DNA of 64,000 bases, taken from NCBI RefSeq assembly GCF_000237825.1, contig NZ_CM001377.1:1178001-1242000 (forward strand), read 5' to 3'. Below are positions 52,424-61,771 of this stretch, in pieces. The notes beneath the pieces were generated by a model that saw nothing but the letters and a program-made list of their open reading frames with translations, was not told the origin of the DNA and did no database searches. The position numbers were made by a program, and so were the translations under genes. Origin of the DNA: Thermanaerovibrio velox DSM 12556. GTDB lineage: Bacteria; Synergistota; Synergistia; Synergistales; Synergistaceae. Numbering within the stretch: position 1 is the first letter of the stretch; every line of letters begins with the position of its first letter.

Positions 52424-54280
52424 ATGAAGTCCCACGAAAGAATAAGAAACGTGGCCATAATAGCCCATATAGACCACGGTAAGACCACGTTGATAGACTC
52501 CATCTTCAAGGCCGCAAGGACCTTCAGGGAAAACGCCAGGCTTTCAGAGAGGATAATGGACAGCAACGACCTGGAGAGGGAACGGGGCATAACCATAAAG
52601 GCGAAGCACTGCACCGTGACCTGGGGAGACTACACCATAAACATCGTGGACACCCCGGGACACGCGGACTTCTCCGGCGAGGTAGAGCGGGTGCTATCCC
52701 TCGTGGACTCCGCGCTGCTGCTGGTGGATGCCGTTGAAGGCCCCATGCCCCAGACCAGGTACGTGCTCTCCCGAGCCCTGAAGATGGGGCTTCGTCCCAT
52801 CGTAATAGTCAACAAAGTGGACCGCCCCCACGGAGACCCTTCTGGAGCCCTCAACAAGACCTTCGACCTCTTCGTAGAACTGGGGGCATCGGACGAACAG
52901 TGCGACTTCCCAATACTCTACGGGTCCGGCCTGAACGGATGGGTGGTTAAGGACCTGGACTCCCCAAGGGAGGGCATGGATGACCTCTTCGATACCGTAA
53001 TCCGCTTCGTCCCACCCCCCAAAGTGGACCCCGACGGCGATTTCCTAATGCAGGTATGCACCCTCGCCTGGAGCGATTACCTTGGACAGATAGGATGCGG
53101 CAAGATACTAAGCGGCACCCTAAAACGCTCCAAGAAGCTAAACCAGGTTAGGGTGGCCTGGACAGATCGGCAGAACGGTAGTTTCCACACCATATGGTCC
53201 GGGGAGACCTCCTGCGAGCATCTGTTCGTCACCCAGGGACTTGAACGAGTGGAGGTGGAAGAGGCCCACGCAGGAGACATCGTGTGGTTCTCCGGCCCGG
53301 ACGAGATAGCCCTGGGGGACACCTTCATGGACCCCACATCCCAGCTGTCACCCCTGCCGCCCCTTGACGTGGAGGAACCCACCGTATCCATGTTCTTCCT
53401 GGTGAACAACGGCCCCTTCGCCGGCAAGGAAGGACAGGCGGTAACCCTGAGGCAGCTCAAGGCAAGGCTTGAACGGGAGAGCAAGACCGACGTGGCCCTA
53501 AAGGTGGAGGACGTGGGACGCCACGACGGCCTTAAAGTATCAGGCAGAGGAGAGCTTCATCTGGCCATCCTGATAGAGGAGATGCGCAGGGAGGGGATGG
53601 AGTTCTGCGTATCAAGGCCCGAAGTCATAACCTCCAGGGATGAGAACGGGGACGTACAGGAGCCGGTTGAAGAGCTCACCATAGACGTGCCGGAGGAGTT
53701 CCAAGGAACGGTGATCCAGAAGCTGGCGCTTCGCAAAGGTGAGTTGGTCTCAATGGAAAACCATGGGACCGGTACCATAAGGCTCAACTATGTGATCCCC
53801 ACAAGGGGCCTCATCGGCTACAGGGGGGAGTTCCTCACCGACACCAAAGGCCTTGGCACCATGTCCAGCCGGGTCATCGGGCACGCCCCATGGGCGGGCG
53901 AGATATCCGGCCGTTCCAGGGGATCCATGGTAAGCGTGGACGACGGCCAGGCCACATCCTACGCCCTGGAAAACCTTCAGGTCCGAGGCACCCTCTTCAT
54001 ATCCCCAGGTGAAGAGGTCTACTGCGGCATGGTGGTGGGCGAACACTCCAGGGGTAACGACCTGCCCTGCAACCCTGCCAAGAGGAAGCAGCTAACCAAC
54101 CACCGATCCGCCACAAAGGACGCCACGGTAATACTCGACGCCCCCAAACGCCTCACTGTGGAAGGGGCGCTGGAATGGATCGCCGACGACGAGCTGGTGG
54201 AGATAACCCCCTCATCAATAAGGATAAGAAAGGCCATACTGGACCCCAACGAGAGGAAGAAGGCCGCTAAGGGGGCATGA
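52424..54280 (+). CDS. typA: Ribosome-associated GTPase TypA/BipA
   Basis: 618 residues: G1 [10 protein letters not shown], switch and G3 [17 protein letters not shown]4 NKVDRPHG, then EF-G-like domains II and III, and a TypA C-domain with [17 protein letters not shown]. It is a translational GTPase that helps 50S assembly under cold or stress. A modest AAGGT lies about 10 nt before the ATG. It is divergent from hutU; the 197 nt between hold the hutU promoter and a GCCCC/GGGGC hairpin. Confidence 0.97.
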   Translation: MKSHERIRNVAIIAHIDHGKTTLIDSIFKAARTFRENARLSERIMDSNDLERERGITIKAKHCTVTWGDYTINIVDTPGHADFSGEVERVLSLVDSALLLVDAVEGPMPQTRYVLSRALKMGLRPIVIVNKVDRPHGDPSGALNKTFDLFVELGASDEQCDFPILYGSGLNGWVVKDLDSPREGMDDLFDTVIRFVPPPKVDPDGDFLMQVCTLAWSDYLGQIGCGKILSGTLKRSKKLNQVRVAWTDRQNGSFHTIWSGETSCEHLFVTQGLERVEVEEAHAGDIVWFSGPDEIALGDTFMDPTSQLSPLPPLDVEEPTVSMFFLVNNGPFAGKEGQAVTLRQLKARLERESKTDVALKVEDVGRHDGLKVSGRGELHLAILIEEMRREGMEFCVSRPEVITSRDENGDVQEPVEELTIDVPEEFQGTVIQKLALRKGELVSMENHGTGTIRLNYVIPTRGLIGYRGEFLTDTKGLGTMSSRVIGHAPWAGEISGRSRGSMVSVDDGQATSYALENLQVRGTLFISPGEEVYCGMVVGEHSRGNDLPCNPAKRKQLTNHRSATKDATVILDAPKRLTVEGALEWIADDELVEITPSSIRIRKAILDPNERKKAAKGA

Positions 54281-54320
54281 AACACCCATAGCTTACGGGT
54301 GAACCAAATACGCAAAAACC

Positions 54321-54347
54321 AAGCCCGGGGAAACTACCCCCGGGCTT
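54321..54347. terminator. Bidirectional terminator between typA and the GH26-like gene
   Basis: AAGCCCGGGG / CCCCGGGCTT stem with a 7-nt loop; TTTGC follows on the plus strand and TTGGTTTTTGC on the minus strand. Confidence 0.88.
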
Positions 54348-54359
54348 TGCTCACCTTAC

Positions 54360-55418
54360 TCACTGGCCCATTTGGACGGGGATCTCCACGGACGGGCCAA
54401 ACCTAGGAACGGTAACGAAGTCATCCAACCGGGCCCACCGGCGGTAAACCTCCAGAGAAGGAGGAGACGAACCAAGGTCCAGTCCAGAAGGGGATCCGTC
54501 GGGCTTGAAACCCTTGTCCCACCAAGCCACCGCTCTCAACCCCTGTTCCCTCGCCGCCATGAAAGCCCTGAACGCCTCCTCCATCCAGCGGGGCTTATTA
54601 ATATCCGGCCCATCCGCCACGGACCACTCCAAAACCGCCAGGGGCTTCGACCGGGATACATCCCGGAGCCTGCGGAGGGCGTAGGCTAGAAGACCGCTCA
54701 TGTCCCTAAGGGGTCTTGTGCCCAACCTTCCGTAGAGGCTAACCCCCATCCAGTCAACCACGTCATCCCCGGGGTAGTAAAAAATCCCACGGTTCCACGG
54801 TGCATCCGGCCCAGGGCGCTCCGCCAGGTGAAAGACCCATGTGACGTTAAACGCCCCCTGGGCTTCAAATATCTTGACGAAACGCCTGAAGGCGTCTTTA
54901 AACCGCTCGGGCCCGTCGGGCACCCTGGGATCCCCATACCGATCGGTCACGGAACCGCCGTTGAACCGGCCAGACCATGGGAACCAACCACCATCCGCCT
55001 CGGGACCAAAGGTTATCATCACCGGGAACCCCAAGGACCGGACGCTGTTGGCCGCCTCGGCTATCTGGGCATCATAAACCCCCGCGAGGATCCTGCCGAG
55101 GGTCATCCTCCTCTCCGGCCTGTTCTGCACCCTCTCAGACCAGGGCATTACCCCAACCATGGGAACTATTCCCCTTTCCCAAAGGGCCTTGCACTGCTCA
55201 GAAGGGAACTTAGACCTCCCGTCCCAGTTCCAGCTCAGGTACATCCACACGATGCCCCTGCCGGTCATAGATATGAACCGGTCCAGCTCATCCTCCATAA
55301 GGATGTCATCATAAGGGCCGGAATAGGGGTGGCCAGATAGGTAAATCCCCCTCTCCGGGGGAAGAACCTTGAGCGCTTCCAGAGCGATGGACCCAGTGGA
55401 CAGAAGGGTAAGGAGCAT
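54360..55418 (-). CDS. GH26-like glycoside hydrolase, secreted
   Basis: 352 residues from an ATG at 55416-55418 (GGGGGT upstream). The frame stays open upstream with a more complete signal-peptide-like stretch, so a CTG start cannot be excluded. The barrel shows GH26-type segments: ITFGPEADGGWFPW lines up with the HEMNG-W-PW acid/base motif (Glu kept, the preceding His replaced by Pro), NVTWVFHLAE, YYPGDDVVDWMGVSLYG and LAVLEWSVADG with the second Glu. It might cut beta-mannan-like or other glycans; the substrate is unknown. It lies after the DedA gene. Confidence 0.7.
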   Translation of the reverse strand: MLLTLLSTGSIALEALKVLPPERGIYLSGHPYSGPYDDILMEDELDRFISMTGRGIVWMYLSWNWDGRSKFPSEQCKALWERGIVPMVGVMPWSERVQNRPERRMTLGRILAGVYDAQIAEAANSVRSLGFPVMITFGPEADGGWFPWSGRFNGGSVTDRYGDPRVPDGPERFKDAFRRFVKIFEAQGAFNVTWVFHLAERPGPDAPWNRGIFYYPGDDVVDWMGVSLYGRLGTRPLRDMSGLLAYALRRLRDVSRSKPLAVLEWSVADGPDINKPRWMEEAFRAFMAAREQGLRAVAWWDKGFKPDGSPSGLDLGSSPPSLEVYRRWARLDDFVTVPRFGPSVEIPVQMGQ

Positions 55419-55453
55419 GACAACCCCCGCAGCAAAGGACCACAGAAAGCCCT

Positions 55454-56080
55454 TCAGGATATCCTCTCCCCATTCCTCTTCTTAAGCATGAACACCACGT
55501 AACCCACCACTATGAGGGTCACGAAGGCGATGAGCCCAAAGGATGCCTTGGTCACCACCCGGTGCACCATGTCCTGGTTGCTGCCGAACCAGTACCCCGC
55601 CAACGCAAGGACCACCACCCATATGCCGGAACCCAGTGCGGTATACAAAGAAAAGGACCAGAGGGACATCCTGGATACACCGGCAGGCAGGGATACATAC
55701 TGCCTTATCACTGGCAAAAGCCTGCCGGTAAAGGTGCTCACGTGACCGTGTCGGGCGAAGAACCTCTCCGCCTTGTCCAAGGACGAAGGAGTAACCCCAA
55801 AGTAGCGCCCGTACTTCTCAAAGAAGGGACGCCCGAACTTGACCGCCACCCAATAGTTAAACCAAGCCCCCAAGAGACTGCCCAATATCCCAGAGGCTAT
55901 AACCGCCCACAGGTTCATCCTTCCAAGGCTCGCCAGATACCCCGCCGGGGGAACCACCACCTCGCTCGGGAAGGGGAAAAACGAGGACTCCAAAAACATC
56001 AGCGCCACCACGCCGGGGTAGCCCATCTTACCTATGGTGCTTACGAGGAAATCCACCAGATAGTGAAGAACACCGGTCAA
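55454..56080 (-). CDS. DedA family membrane protein
   Basis: 208 residues with about five membrane segments and the DedA/SNARE-assoc pattern: [56 protein letters not shown] and [18 protein letters not shown]. Some members flip lipid carriers such as undecaprenyl phosphate. TTG start after GGGAGAG, directly following the AlaX-type gene with no gap. Confidence 0.9.
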   Translation of the reverse strand: MTGVLHYLVDFLVSTIGKMGYPGVVALMFLESSFFPFPSEVVVPPAGYLASLGRMNLWAVIASGILGSLLGAWFNYWVAVKFGRPFFEKYGRYFGVTPSSLDKAERFFARHGHVSTFTGRLLPVIRQYVSLPAGVSRMSLWSFSLYTALGSGIWVVVLALAGYWFGSNQDMVHRVVTKASFGLIAFVTLIVVGYVVFMLKKRNGERIS

Positions 56081-57268
56081 CTAAAGCTCTCCCTTCATCC
56101 TGTCAATCCAAAGCTCCAAGTTAAAATCTCCGAACACCCCGCTAACCCAATCAGGGGAACCGCCGCCCTTGAGTCCAAGATCCCTGTTATCCCTAAGCCA
56201 CTTGCAAAGATCCAAAGCCACATCCCCGCCGCGGCAAATCGCAAAGCGATTCGCCCCACCGCTCACACATACCCCAATGGATATGGACCTCGGATCCTCT
56301 TCCCCCTTGGCCCGGAGTTGATGGGTCATGATCTCCGACGGGAGATCTCCTAAGGACATGAGATCCATGACGAAGACGCTTAAACCCTTAAGGCAGACCT
56401 TGGTCATAGGGAATACGAGGAAGGGCCTCAGCCTCTCCAACAGCTTCGCCTTGGACTTGGCATCCTCCTTGGCCGCCCCGTAAACCTTCTCCAGCTCCTC
56501 GGGCTGACAGCCCACGTCCCTGGAGAAACGCCGAACCACCCTGCTCCAACGGTCCAAAAGGGCGGACCTCACGGGCTCCACGGTGTACCTCACCTCCCAA
56601 CGGGAAGGAGATCCCTTGAAACCGGTCACCAATACCCCACCGATCTGGGACGTGCTTTCCACGTGCAATCCACAGCAGGCCACCCGGTCGTAGTCCCCCA
56701 GGCTCACAACCCTTATGGAATCCGGCATGTCCAGCTGAAGCCTCTCCCAATTGGCCTTCAGTGCCTCGTCTTGTAGGGCCTGATCCCCGGTAAGCTCCTC
56801 TATGCGAACCGCAAGATCCATGTTCACGACCCGGTTGGCCTCCTCCTCGGCGATCCAAAGCTTATCCCACGTGAGATCCTCGGGATAGTCCAAGGTTATG
56901 AGCCCCTCGTCCTCGCCTATGTTGACCTTGAAGACCCTTAGCCCCTGAAAGTTCCTCTCCAAGGCCCTGGAAAGGGCATGCTCCCCGGAATGCATGCGGG
57001 CAACCCACGCCTGCCAATCAAGATCCACCTGAACCTCTACCCTGGCCCCTGGGATGACATCATCTACAGCACCCTTGATCAGCTTAGCGGTTATGACCGA
57101 CACATCCCCCTTGCCACGGCAGTCCTCCACCCGAAGCTCAAAGTTGTCCCCGGATATTCTGCCCCTACCACCTGGCTGCCCACCCCCAGATTGGTGAAAG
57201 GGGTTGTCCCTCAACACGATTAGGAACGATCCCCCCTTAACCTCCACAGAATCTATGACCGTCTCCAT
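56081..57268 (-). CDS. Free-standing alanyl-tRNA editing protein with DHHA1 domain
   Basis: 395 residues. The N-terminal part has the AlaRS/AlaX editing fold: NPFHQSGGGQPGGRG, the HxxxH zinc pair in RMHSGEHALSRAL, and CCGLHVESTSQIG with the CxxxH pair. A helical region follows (about 230-280), then a DHHA1-like end (CVSGGANRFAICRGGDVALDLCKWL). It deacylates mischarged tRNA-Ala (Ser or Gly). It is longer than AlaX-M and resembles the AlaX-L class. ATG just upstream of DedA and 3 nt after acylphosphatase. Confidence 0.82.
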   Translation of the reverse strand: METVIDSVEVKGGSFLIVLRDNPFHQSGGGQPGGRGRISGDNFELRVEDCRGKGDVSVITAKLIKGAVDDVIPGARVEVQVDLDWQAWVARMHSGEHALSRALERNFQGLRVFKVNIGEDEGLITLDYPEDLTWDKLWIAEEEANRVVNMDLAVRIEELTGDQALQDEALKANWERLQLDMPDSIRVVSLGDYDRVACCGLHVESTSQIGGVLVTGFKGSPSRWEVRYTVEPVRSALLDRWSRVVRRFSRDVGCQPEELEKVYGAAKEDAKSKAKLLERLRPFLVFPMTKVCLKGLSVFVMDLMSLGDLPSEIMTHQLRAKGEEDPRSISIGVCVSGGANRFAICRGGDVALDLCKWLRDNRDLGLKGGGSPDWVSGVFGDFNLELWIDRMKGEL

Positions 57269-57271
57269 CCC

Positions 57272-57604
57272 TTAATCTACCTCCTCAACGGTAGGGAGGA
57301 CCCTAAAGCCCTCCCAAGGTCCCGCCTGCTCGGCCGGTACGTCCCAACACTCAAACCGATCCACCCGAGCCCACGGGTGACCATGGGCTATCACCTGGCA
57401 CATCTCTTCTACCGCCCTAGGCTCCCCCACCAAAAGGGCCTCAACGGATTGAAGCCCCACGTTTCTAACAAAACCCCTTAAGCCCATCCCCATCGCCTTC
57501 ATCTGGACGAAACGCCTAAAACCAACCCCCTGGACGTGACCGCTCACCATAACCCTGCGGGCCACGACTCTGCCGATAGAACTCGAAGCACCCTGGGAGC
57601 CCAT
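57272..57604 (-). CDS. Acylphosphatase
   Basis: About 110 residues from the ATG at 57602-57604, with GGAGGTG upstream. The motif RVMVSGHVQGVGFRRFV holds the phosphate-binding loop Arg; GLRGFVRNVGLQSVEALLVG carries the Asn. It hydrolyses acyl phosphates such as acetyl phosphate. First of acylphosphatase-AlaX-DedA-GH26. Confidence 0.92.
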   Translation of the reverse strand: MGSQGASSSIGRVVARRVMVSGHVQGVGFRRFVQMKAMGMGLRGFVRNVGLQSVEALLVGEPRAVEEMCQVIAHGHPWARVDRFECWDVPAEQAGPWEGFRVLPTVEEVD

Positions 57605-57684
57605 GAAGAGCAACACCTCCCGGACACGGCATAGGAACATATCCCATACCATAACCATCAGTCGCCACTGCCGACTAATTGGAC

Positions 57685-57714
57685 ATCATACGCAAGACAA
57701 TCCACCAAGCGCAA
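57685..57714 (-). promoter_or_regulatory. Promoter of the acylphosphatase operon
   Basis: TTGCGC (57709-57714), an 18-nt spacer and TATGAT (57685-57690) on the minus strand, about 80 nt upstream of the start. Confidence 0.5.
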
Positions 57715-57983
57715 GGGGAACGGCAATTCCATTGAGGTGCCTGCATGTAACATACCAAGGGTTTATAATATTTCGGAGGTTAACAGGGTTCCAGGAGATA
57801 TCGCTGTGCTTCACAACATACCCTCCCCTAGCAGCTTCCTGGGACTAAGGTTTTCATGCCGGCAGAGGGGGACAAGAGACCGGCAAGGGGGGCGGATAGG
57901 AAGATGCTTTCACGGGCATCAGGATATTTCCCCCAAGATCCCCAAGGATGGCGAAAGATGCGCTGGGAGGTGAAGGTAGACAG
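57715..57983. other. Intergenic region before the LUD gene
   Basis: With 57605-57714 this makes a 379-nt gap between divergent genes. It holds a plus-strand TATAAT (57764-57769) without a good -35, a GGAGG near 57775, and a 43-codon open frame from an ATG at 57858 that ends by overlapping the LUD start. The frame has no recognisable protein character, so I do not call it a gene. Confidence 0.4.
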
Positions 57984-58628
57984 ATGACTGATCTAACCGA
58001 CCATAAAGAGCGTGCCCAGGAGGCTCTGGCGGAGTGGGTGGCCCAAAAGCTGAGGGGAAGGGGTTACGCAGCATCCGTGGCCAAGGACTCCGGGGATGCT
58101 CTCTCTAAGGTGCTGGAACTGATACCGGAGGGGGCTTCGGTTGGCATCCCCGGCAGCGTTACCCTCCGGGAGATTGGCCTCATCGAGGCGCTGAAAAAAA
58201 GAGGGAACAGGGTAATTCAACACTGGGGGGATATGACACCGGAGGATCGCAAAAGGGCGCTGGTAGAAGAGATATGCGCCGATGTGTTCGTGTCCAGCGT
58301 CAACGCCATATCCCAGGAGGGGCACATAGTGAACATAGACGGCACCGGCAACCGGGTTGCGGGCATATCCTTCGGCCCCGGAAGGCTTATCCTGGTGGCG
58401 GGCATTAACAAGATAACCTGGGACCTGGAATCCGCCATCAAGCGCGCCAGAAGCTCCGCATCCCCCAACGGCATAAGGCTCAACTCTCCAGTGCCATGTT
58501 CAAGAACCGGGGTATGCGTGGACTGCCAAATACCGGAGAGGATGTGCCGGGTCGTATCAATCCTCGAGAGGTGTCCCGCTGGGAGGGATGCCCACGTTAT
58601 AATCGTCCTCCAGGATCTGGGCTATTGA
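57984..58628 (+). CDS. LUD domain protein (LutC/YkgG-like)
   Basis: About 214 residues from the ATG at 57984 (MTDLTDHKERAQEALAEW), with GGAGGTGAAGGT upstream. The LUD signature is seen in ASVGIPGSVTLREIGLIEAL, DVFVSSVNAISQEGHIVNIDGTGNRV and GPGRLILVAGINKI. The C-terminus has several Cys (PCSRTGVCVDCQIPERMC) that could bind a cluster. Relatives take part in lactate use (LutC), but the LutA and LutB partners are absent here, so the role is open. Confidence 0.85.
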   Translation: MTDLTDHKERAQEALAEWVAQKLRGRGYAASVAKDSGDALSKVLELIPEGASVGIPGSVTLREIGLIEALKKRGNRVIQHWGDMTPEDRKRALVEEICADVFVSSVNAISQEGHIVNIDGTGNRVAGISFGPGRLILVAGINKITWDLESAIKRARSSASPNGIRLNSPVPCSRTGVCVDCQIPERMCRVVSILERCPAGRDAHVIIVLQDLGY

Positions 58629-58704
58629 GCAATCGCTTCGGATCCCCTACCACGGGCTCAGCTGTACGGGCTCGCATGGATCATCAGACTCAAGGAGGCA
58701 AGCG

Positions 58705-59661
58705 ATGAGATCGAAAAAGATGGCACTGGTCTTCGCCGGAAGCCCATCCTTGGCGGACCTCGCGTCAGCATCGGATTCCATGAAGACAATGATAGGGCTG
58801 CCTACGGAGATGGGGGATCTGGAGGTAGTGGAGTGGAGCCGGCAACCCAGCAGCCACTACACCATACGAGTAACCACCGACCTTTTGGAGCTCTTAAGGT
58901 CTTTAGTAAACGACGGCTTCGACGGCATCGCCGTGGCAAGCGGCACCGACGTCATGGAGGAGATGGCGTACCTGGTTGACCTCCTTTGGCCCTACCCGCA
59001 ACCGGTTGTTTTCGCCGGTCTCGGGTCCCCCGCAAGACATGGCAGCAACGAGGGGATCATAAACCTCCGTCAGGCGGTTTTATCCGCCTCATCCGAGGAG
59101 TGCTGGGGCATGGGGGTCACCATATTCTCCAGGGGAGAACTCTTCGCCGCATCCGAGGCATGCAAATACTACAGTCACCGGGGACACGACTTCGCATCCC
59201 CGGGGCTGGGACCTGTGGGTGAGGTGGTTCAGAACCGGGTTTACGTCAACCGGATCCCCAAAAGGCCGCGGGTCATAGACAGGCCGGTGGTGCCAGCCAA
59301 AGACGTGGAGGTCCTTTACGCCTCGCTTGGGGGCGGAGAGCTGATCCTTGGGCACCTCTCCAGGGACGAGTCCCTAAAGGGACTGGTGCTGGGAGGGTTC
59401 GGAACCGGCAACGTCCCTCCCCCTTGGATACCGCACCTCAAAAACATAATCCGCCGCAGGGTCCCGGTGGTCATAACCTCTCGCTGCCAGCTGGGCAGGG
59501 TGCTGTCCCTTTATGACTTCGAAGGGTCCGCCAAGCGGCTTATAGACATGGGGGCCATCGACGGTGGGACCTTAAGACCCATCCAGGCAAGGCTCCGCCT
59601 GTCCGTGGCGGTGGGGGCCGGCATGGAGGAACAGGAGATAAGAGAATACATGTTAAGCTAG
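58705..59661 (+). CDS. Asparaginase-family protein with altered first motif
   Basis: 318 residues of type I/II asparaginase fold. The second motif GIAVASGTDVMEEMAYLVDLL keeps the Thr-Asp pair, and KYYSHRGHDFASPGLGPVGEV matches the central Lys region. The N-terminal TGGTI motif with the nucleophilic Thr is replaced by VFAGSPSLAD. It might hydrolyse another amide or have lost activity. ATG after AAGGAGG, 76 nt after the LUD gene. Confidence 0.75.
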   Translation: MRSKKMALVFAGSPSLADLASASDSMKTMIGLPTEMGDLEVVEWSRQPSSHYTIRVTTDLLELLRSLVNDGFDGIAVASGTDVMEEMAYLVDLLWPYPQPVVFAGLGSPARHGSNEGIINLRQAVLSASSEECWGMGVTIFSRGELFAASEACKYYSHRGHDFASPGLGPVGEVVQNRVYVNRIPKRPRVIDRPVVPAKDVEVLYASLGGGELILGHLSRDESLKGLVLGGFGTGNVPPPWIPHLKNIIRRRVPVVITSRCQLGRVLSLYDFEGSAKRLIDMGAIDGGTLRPIQARLRLSVAVGAGMEEQEIREYMLS

Positions 59662-59676
59662 ATTGTTAGGACACCA

Positions 59677-59762
59677 AGAACCGCTGGTATCAGGTCCCAA
59701 GGCCCAAGGATAAAAGGACCCCAGGCCTTGGGACCGGCCTCTTCCGAAGCATCAGCGGTTCT
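59677..59762. repeat. Nested inverted repeat between convergent genes
   Basis: Outer arms AGAACCGCTG / CAGCGGTTCT (59677-59686, 59753-59762) and inner arms GGTCCCAAGGCC / GGCCTTGGGACC (59693-59704, 59724-59735), all perfect, give an 86-nt cruciform or long stem. No T-tract follows directly. It may be a terminator/3' processing structure or a palindromic element. Confidence 0.75.
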
Positions 59763-59829
59763 CAACCATCCTCCCCTTCTCCCCAGGGACTACCGACGGG
59801 CAACCCCGGCAATCCTTTTCGTTTCCCTT

Positions 59830-60327
59830 TTATTTCTTTATTTCCCCTACCACTGCCCCGGTGTAACCCTTAAGATCCTCCGGGGAGACGGGGAAGAAGG
59901 AGTGGTCATCCCCCGCCGCAGCCCAAACGACATCGTACAAGAACAAGTCTTCGTCCATGACCGACCTTATCGGGAACTGATATCCCACCGGCGGCACGCC
60001 GCCGGGCTTGAAGGGGGTAAGGGTGATCACCTCGTCATAAGTGGCCATCCTAAGCCTTTTAAGCCCAAGAAGCCCCGCAGCCCTCTTAAGGTCCAACCGA
60101 TTAGGACCGCTCATGAGGGCCAAAACCAGATCACCCCGGTCCATGAGGAGGATGCTTTTGAGTATCCTACCCTCCTCCACTCCCACGGCCCTCGATGCGT
60201 CCTGCACAGTATGAATCGTTTCGACGGACTTCAAAATACTTCCGCGATACCCAAGTTCTTGCAGTTTCGACTCCACAAGCCCCACCGGATCCGAGGAACA
60301 AAGCATCTTTAATACCCCCTTGACCAT
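59830..60327 (-). CDS. YbaK/EbsC family aminoacyl-tRNA deacylase
   Basis: About 165 residues from the ATG at 60325-60327 (MVKGVLKMLCSSDPVGLVESKL), with GGAG upstream. The family pattern: HTVQDASRAVGVEEGRILKSILL (the conserved Lys), LRMATYDEVITLTPFKPGGVPPVG and the final IRSVMDEDLFLYDVVWAAAGDD. Members hydrolyse Cys- or Pro-mischarged tRNA. It converges on the asparaginase-like gene. Confidence 0.88.
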   Translation of the reverse strand: MVKGVLKMLCSSDPVGLVESKLQELGYRGSILKSVETIHTVQDASRAVGVEEGRILKSILLMDRGDLVLALMSGPNRLDLKRAAGLLGLKRLRMATYDEVITLTPFKPGGVPPVGYQFPIRSVMDEDLFLYDVVWAAAGDDHSFFPVSPEDLKGYTGAVVGEIKK

Positions 60328-60472
60328 AAGTACAAGCTCCAAACCTGGTATACTCTTCCGGGTCAAAGTTTAACACCCGAAGCAAGCAAACCTTCAAGTC
60401 CACGGACCACGCCACCTGATAATCTCTAATCGCAGGGCGTGCCCCAACTTTTTATGAAGGGGAAGTGATCCA

Positions 60473-61393
60473 TTGGAGGTACGGACCGATCACCTGGCGA
60501 CCGTTATAGGCTGCGCTGCAACCTGGGCATCCGCCGCGGAGGTGCTGGTGTGTCCTAAGCCCGGCCTTGTGGACCCCCTTGACAGGGGCTGTCATGATGA
60601 TATGGATTGGACCCATTTCCTCTTGAGCTGTTCCGCCCTGGCGGGCTTTTGGAGCGAGCAGGCCAAGGTTGGGCTTTCAGGCATAGCCCACGGAGAAGCG
60701 CTGGAAGCCCTAAGGCGGAACGGGCTTGCGATGGAACGGGTCATGTTCGAAGCCACCGGGGGGGTTAACACTCACAAGGGGTTGATATTCGCCCTGTCCC
60801 TTTGGGTCTACGGGGCGGGCAGGTGTGCGACCAAGGGATTGCCGATGGACGTATCCACAATGGGCTCCGTCGCGGCGGGACCGGCAACAGGACTTGTAGA
60901 CCGGGAACTAAGACCCCTGAAGGACGGCACGGACAGGAGATCCAAGCTCACCCATGGGGAGAGGCTCTACCTGGAACATTCGGTGACCGGCATACGGGGG
61001 GAGGCGGAGGCGGGATTCCCCACAGTGGTCAACCGGGTATACCCGGCGGTCAAGGAGTGGATCGCCAAGGGGGCATCCCTTAACGACGCGGCCCTCATGG
61101 GGCTTCTCTCCGCCATGGAGAGCTGCGAAGACAGCAACGTGATCCACCGGGGAGGATACGAGTTCTGGGCTGGGACCTACAAGCGGGCGGTGAGAAACGC
61201 CATCCAGGAGTTCAACCCACTCTCAGGGGATCACTCCCCCCTCTTTACGCTTGACGCCAAGTTAAAGGAAGCCGGTGTAAGCCCAGGAGGGGCTGCGGAT
61301 CTCCTCGCCTGCGGGCTCTTTGCCCTCATGATGATAGACAAGGAGTTGATAACTAAAGCAAATGGAAATATACTAACAGATAACATTAAATAA
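60473..61393 (+). CDS. Triphosphoribosyl-dephospho-CoA synthase (CitG/MdcB-like)
   Basis: 306 residues with the CitG pattern: EVLVCPKPGLVDPLDRGCHDDMD, FEATGGVNTHKGLIFALSLW (the key motif), and GAEAGFPTVVNRVYPAV-type IRGEAEAGFPTVVN. CitG makes the precursor of the prosthetic group of citrate lyase and malonate decarboxylase. Neither enzyme is encoded here. TTG start at 60473, after GGGGAAG. Confidence 0.88.
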   Translation: MEVRTDHLATVIGCAATWASAAEVLVCPKPGLVDPLDRGCHDDMDWTHFLLSCSALAGFWSEQAKVGLSGIAHGEALEALRRNGLAMERVMFEATGGVNTHKGLIFALSLWVYGAGRCATKGLPMDVSTMGSVAAGPATGLVDRELRPLKDGTDRRSKLTHGERLYLEHSVTGIRGEAEAGFPTVVNRVYPAVKEWIAKGASLNDAALMGLLSAMESCEDSNVIHRGGYEFWAGTYKRAVRNAIQEFNPLSGDHSPLFTLDAKLKEAGVSPGGAADLLACGLFALMMIDKELITKANGNILTDNIK

Positions 61394-61408
61394 AGAGGAG
61401 GTGATTAT

Positions 61409-61771
61409 ATGAGCCTTGGCATGAGGGTAAAGACCCTTAGGCTGGCCAAGGGACTCACCCAGCAGAAGCTGGCGGACATGATAAACGTCAGCCGTATATA
61501 CGTGCAGGCGATAGAGAGCAACCGCAGGAAGCCCTCCATGGATCTTCTCGAGCGGTTGGCGGAGGCGTTGGACGCCACGCCGGCGGATCTGATGAGGGCT
61601 CCGTGCGACGGGGGCGGGAGGATGCAGCTGGAAGAGGTCCTATCATCCGGAGAGGTGGAGGTATGGTACAGGAGCAGGAAGCTCTCCCCCAAGGATATGA
61701 AGCGCATCCATCGGCTGGTGGAAACCGTGTTAGAGGAATGGGATGAGGAAGAGGAAGGAGACCGAGCTTAA
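61409..61771 (+). CDS. XRE-family HTH regulator
   Basis: 120 residues. The helix-turn-helix spans about 4-62 (VKTLRLAKGLTQQKLADMINVS, then IYVQAIESNRRKPSMDLLERLA), followed by an acidic tail (EVEVWYRSRKLSPKDMKRIHR). Perfect ribosome site AGGAGGTGAT before the ATG. It overlaps the next gene, an ImmA/IrrE-like protein, by 29 nt, the usual layout of repressor plus anti-repressor protease. Confidence 0.92.
   Translation: MSLGMRVKTLRLAKGLTQQKLADMINVSRIYVQAIESNRRKPSMDLLERLAEALDATPADLMRAPCDGGGRMQLEEVLSSGEVEVWYRSRKLSPKDMKRIHRLVETVLEEWDEEEEGDRA

Noticed and set aside
57737-57973. 78-codon and 43-codon open frames before the LUD gene
   Set aside because: No recognisable protein features; the LUD gene has its own good ribosome site.
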